A DNA stretch of 64,000 nucleotides from Chitinophaga filiformis. Lineage in GTDB: Bacteria > Bacteroidota > Bacteroidia > Chitinophagales > Chitinophagaceae. The stretch spans positions 2,149,001-2,213,000 of the forward strand of contig NZ_CP095855.1 in NCBI RefSeq assembly GCF_023100805.1. Reading direction: 5' to 3'. The position numbers and the translations under genes were made by a program. Below the pieces are notes generated by a model that was not told the origin of the DNA, searched no databases, and saw only the letters and a program-made list of their open reading frames with translations. Positions 61,743-64,000 of the stretch are shown piece by piece (position 1 is the stretch's first letter; every line of letters starts with the position of its first letter).

Positions 61743-63281
61743 ATGGTTGTTTTAGGGAGTAAGGTGCTTTCACTGGAAGAAGTGTACCGCGTGTTATTTA
61801 ACGGGGAGGAGTTGAGCCTGGAGGAAGCCGCTTTACAGGAAGTAACGCACAACTTTGAGTTTTTAAAGAAATTTGCCGCCAAGAAGCTCATTTATGGTAT
61901 CAATACCGGCTTCGGCCCCATGGCGCAATATCGCATCAGCGAAAGCGATACTCATCAGTTACAGTACAATCTTATCCGCAGCCATAGCTCAGGAGCTGGC
62001 AAATATATGCCGCCCCTGTTAACTAAAGGTCTCATGATAGCGCGCCTCAGCAGCTTCATGCAGGCTCATTCCGGTGTACATCCGGAAGTGGTGACCCTGC
62101 TCAGGGACCTGATCAATAAGAACGTTTATCCATGTATATATGAGCACGGTGGCGTAGGCGCCAGCGGCGACCTCGTACAGCTGGCCCATCTGGCCCTGGT
62201 ACTGATCGGTGAGGGAGAGGTAGTGTATGAGGGAGAACTACGTTCTACGGCAGAGGTATTTAACCAGTTAGGTATCAAGCCTATCGGCATACACATCCGT
62301 GAGGGACTGGCAGTGATCAATGGTACTTCTGCCATGACAGGTATCGGCCTGGTAAATATCATAGAGGCTAAGAAACTGCTGGGTTGGAGCTGTATCCTGT
62401 CGGCCATGATCAATGAAGTAGTGGAAGCCTTTGACGACCATCTTTCCAAAGAACTGAATGCCGTAAAGCGTCATGAAGGCCAGAACAAGGTAGCGGCCGC
62501 TATGCGCAACATCCTGAAAGATAGTAAGATGATCAGGCACCGTCCTGACCATTTCTATAAAGAACTGGAAGAGGAAATCTTTAAAGACAAGGTGCAGGAA
62601 TATTATTCCCTGCGTTGTGTACCACAGGTATTAGGTCCTATCTACGATACCCTGGTAGCAGCTGAAAAGATCGTAGTACAGGAGCTGAACTCCGTGAGTG
62701 ACAACCCGGTAGTGGACCATCACCAGGAGAACGTGTTCCATGGTGGTAACTTCCACGGGGATTATATCTCCCTCGAAATGGACAAGGTGAAGATCGCGAT
62801 CACCAAACTGTCTATGCTGTCTGAAAGGCAACTGAACTACCTGATGAATGAAAAGCTGAACCACAAGTTCCCGCCGTTCATGAACCTGGGCAAACTGGGA
62901 CTGAACTTCGGTATGCAGGGTATTCAGTTTACTGCTACATCAACAGTGGCGGAAAACCAGACATTGTCTTTCCCCATGTATGTGCACAGCATTCCCAACA
63001 ATAACGACAACCAGGATATTGTGAGCATGGGATGTAACGCGGCGCTGATGACCAACCGTGTTATTGAGAATGCATACGAGGTACTGGCCATCCAGGTAAT
63101 GACGATGTTACAGGCGGTTGATTACCTGAACTGTCACGAGAAACTGTCATCCTTCTCACACCGCATTTACAGTGAAGTAAGGGCAATTTTTCCTAAATTT
63201 ATTGAGGACAGTCCTAAGTATAAAGACGCTAAAAAGATCAAGGAATACCTGTTACAGCATGATCCTGAAATAGCATGGTAA
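61743..63281 (+). CDS. Aromatic amino acid ammonia-lyase (tyrosine/histidine ammonia-lyase family)
   Basis: 512 residues. The MIO cofactor triad is Ala140-Ser141-Gly142 in GGVGASGDLVQL. Other family marks are YGINTGFGPMAQYR, SVSDNPVVD and the YVHSIPNNNDNQDIVSMG stretch. The selectivity region reads LQYNLIRSHSSGAG, with Ser-His at the switch position, as in histidine lyases; however, the rest closely resembles the tyrosine lyase of Flavobacterium johnsoniae as I recall it, and the next gene is fabG rather than hutU, hutI or hutG. In flexirubin producers this enzyme makes 4-coumarate as the pigment starter, so TAL is favoured. First gene of a unit that runs off the right edge. Confidence 0.85.
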   Translation: MVVLGSKVLSLEEVYRVLFNGEELSLEEAALQEVTHNFEFLKKFAAKKLIYGINTGFGPMAQYRISESDTHQLQYNLIRSHSSGAGKYMPPLLTKGLMIARLSSFMQAHSGVHPEVVTLLRDLINKNVYPCIYEHGGVGASGDLVQLAHLALVLIGEGEVVYEGELRSTAEVFNQLGIKPIGIHIREGLAVINGTSAMTGIGLVNIIEAKKLLGWSCILSAMINEVVEAFDDHLSKELNAVKRHEGQNKVAAAMRNILKDSKMIRHRPDHFYKELEEEIFKDKVQEYYSLRCVPQVLGPIYDTLVAAEKIVVQELNSVSDNPVVDHHQENVFHGGNFHGDYISLEMDKVKIAITKLSMLSERQLNYLMNEKLNHKFPPFMNLGKLGLNFGMQGIQFTATSTVAENQTLSFPMYVHSIPNNNDNQDIVSMGCNAALMTNRVIENAYEVLAIQVMTMLQAVDYLNCHEKLSSFSHRIYSEVRAIFPKFIEDSPKYKDAKKIKEYLLQHDPEIAW

Positions 63282-63300
63282 CCTCTAAAACAATTAACGG

Positions 63301-64000
63301 ATGAAATGTGCTTTAATAACAGGTGGCTCCAGGGGTATAGGCAGGGCGATATGCGTGAAGATGGCCGAGTTGGGGTACTATGTAATTATCAATTATAAGG
63401 GCAATGAAGCTGCAGCCATGGAAACGCTGGACGCGGTGAGAGCGAAGGGAAGCGATGGCGAACTGCTGCAGTTCAATGTTGGCAATAATGAGGAAGTACA
63501 GGCGGTATTAGGTGGCTGGGTAGACAATAACAAAGAGAAACAGATCCAGGTACTGGTGAATAATGCCGGTATCCGGGAAGATAACCTGCTGTTCTGGATG
63601 AACAGTGACCAGTGGAGAAATGTGCTGAACATCAGCCTGGATGGCTTCTTTAATGTCACTAAACAGGTGCTGAACAATATGCTGATGAAACGTTACGGAC
63701 GTATCATCAATATCGTCTCCCTGTCTGGTATTAAAGGCCTTCCCGGTCAGACGAATTACTCTGCGGCCAAAGCAGGCGTAATCGGCGCAACGAAAGCGCT
63801 GGCCCAGGAAGTGGCTAAGCGTGGGGTAACAGTGAACGCAGTCGCTCCGGGTTTTATTAAAACGGATATGACGGCCGAACTGAACGAGAAAGAGCTGGCG
63901 GCACAGGTGCCTATGAACCGCTTTGGTACGCCGGAAGAAGTAGCGGAAGCGGTTGCCTTTTTTGCATCTTCATCCTCCTCTTACATTACAGGCGAAGTTT
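63301..64000 (+). CDS. 3-oxoacyl-ACP reductase FabG-like (cut by window end)
   Basis: SDR family, 233 residues visible with no stop before the window edge. Rossmann nucleotide motif ALITGGSRGIGRAICVKMAE, NNAG in VLVNNAGIREDNLLF, catalytic Ser, Tyr and Lys in NIVSLSGIKGLPGQTNYSAAKAGVI, and APGFIKTDMTAELNE. Only the last about 10 residues appear to be missing. It starts 19 bp after the ammonia-lyase and so belongs to its operon. In flexirubin clusters such a reductase works in the aryl-polyene chain extension; the housekeeping fatty acid role is less likely here. Confidence 0.9.
   Translation, partial: MKCALITGGSRGIGRAICVKMAELGYYVIINYKGNEAAAMETLDAVRAKGSDGELLQFNVGNNEEVQAVLGGWVDNNKEKQIQVLVNNAGIREDNLLFWMNSDQWRNVLNISLDGFFNVTKQVLNNMLMKRYGRIINIVSLSGIKGLPGQTNYSAAKAGVIGATKALAQEVAKRGVTVNAVAPGFIKTDMTAELNEKELAAQVPMNRFGTPEEVAEAVAFFASSSSSYITGEV

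Noticed and set aside
1..64000. Search for tRNA, rRNA, CRISPR arrays, prophage genes or complete insertion sequences
   Set aside because: No cloverleaf-like segments, no regular spacer arrays and no transposase, integrase or phage structural gene were seen; only IS-end-like and MITE-like palindromes.

Overview
The window looks like part of a Bacteroidota chromosome, most likely a Chitinophaga-type member of the Chitinophagaceae. The reasons are the SusC/SusD pair, many lipoproteins with lipoboxes, a type IX secretion sorting domain, TTTG/TAnnTTTG promoters, BT_3987-like and DUF4270/DUF4907 lipoproteins, a flexirubin-type aromatic ammonia-lyase next to FabG, and many carbohydrate-active enzymes. 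The assignment comes from gene content only. I see no rRNA, tRNA or CRISPR array.

Layout. 1-7.1 kb: the last codons of a SusC-like receptor, then SusD and four surface lipoproteins (fasciclin, IPT/delta-60 propeller, phosphodiesterase-LamG, DUF1735-discoidin), closed by a terminator. 7.3-18.3 kb: a small secreted protein, a macrodomain protein, a GH172 enzyme, a single-domain response regulator, an AraC regulator behind a protein resembling its sensor half, a GH20 hexosaminidase, a T9SS cargo protein and a pectinesterase. 18.3-21.1 kb: an AT-rich patch with three decayed genes (a GH fragment, a Panacea/SocA-type antitoxin, a DUF1778-type antitoxin), then an intact convergent pair, a PD-(D/E)XK-like sce7726 protein and a beta-family protein. 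This is the best candidate for a poorly described, possibly defensive system. 21.4-23.6 kb: a GH3 beta-glucosidase.

23.6-39.4 kb: a composite histidine-tryptophan locus, hisG-D-C-B, then trpE-G-D-C-F-B-A, then hisH-A-F-IE. The trp operon sits between hisB and hisH. Each block starts with its own leader-peptide attenuator: a 17-codon peptide with six His codons before hisG and a 17-codon peptide with three consecutive Trp codons before trpE, each followed by competing hairpins and an intrinsic terminator. Because hisH follows trpA by 13 bp, hisHAFI appears to be under tryptophan control. HisA carries an N-terminal GNAT domain. The gap between hisB and the trp leader holds 227-bp tandem repeats built of inverted arms, plus a reversed copy.

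39.4-64 kb: two TlpA-like thioredoxin lipid-stress-type proteins, a BlaI/BlaR1 pair with a clear double operator, a long IS-end-like hairpin, an FGE-like lipoprotein, a GH1 enzyme, an outer membrane barrel with a DUF4270 lipoprotein, a Kelch/DUF4907 pair followed by a LytS/LytTR two-component system, a cysteine desulfurase, GlmM, an LtaS-type sulfatase followed by a methyltransferase, PAP2 phosphatase, ZIP transporter and CorC/CNNM-type protein, and at the right edge the aromatic ammonia-lyase and a FabG cut by the window end.
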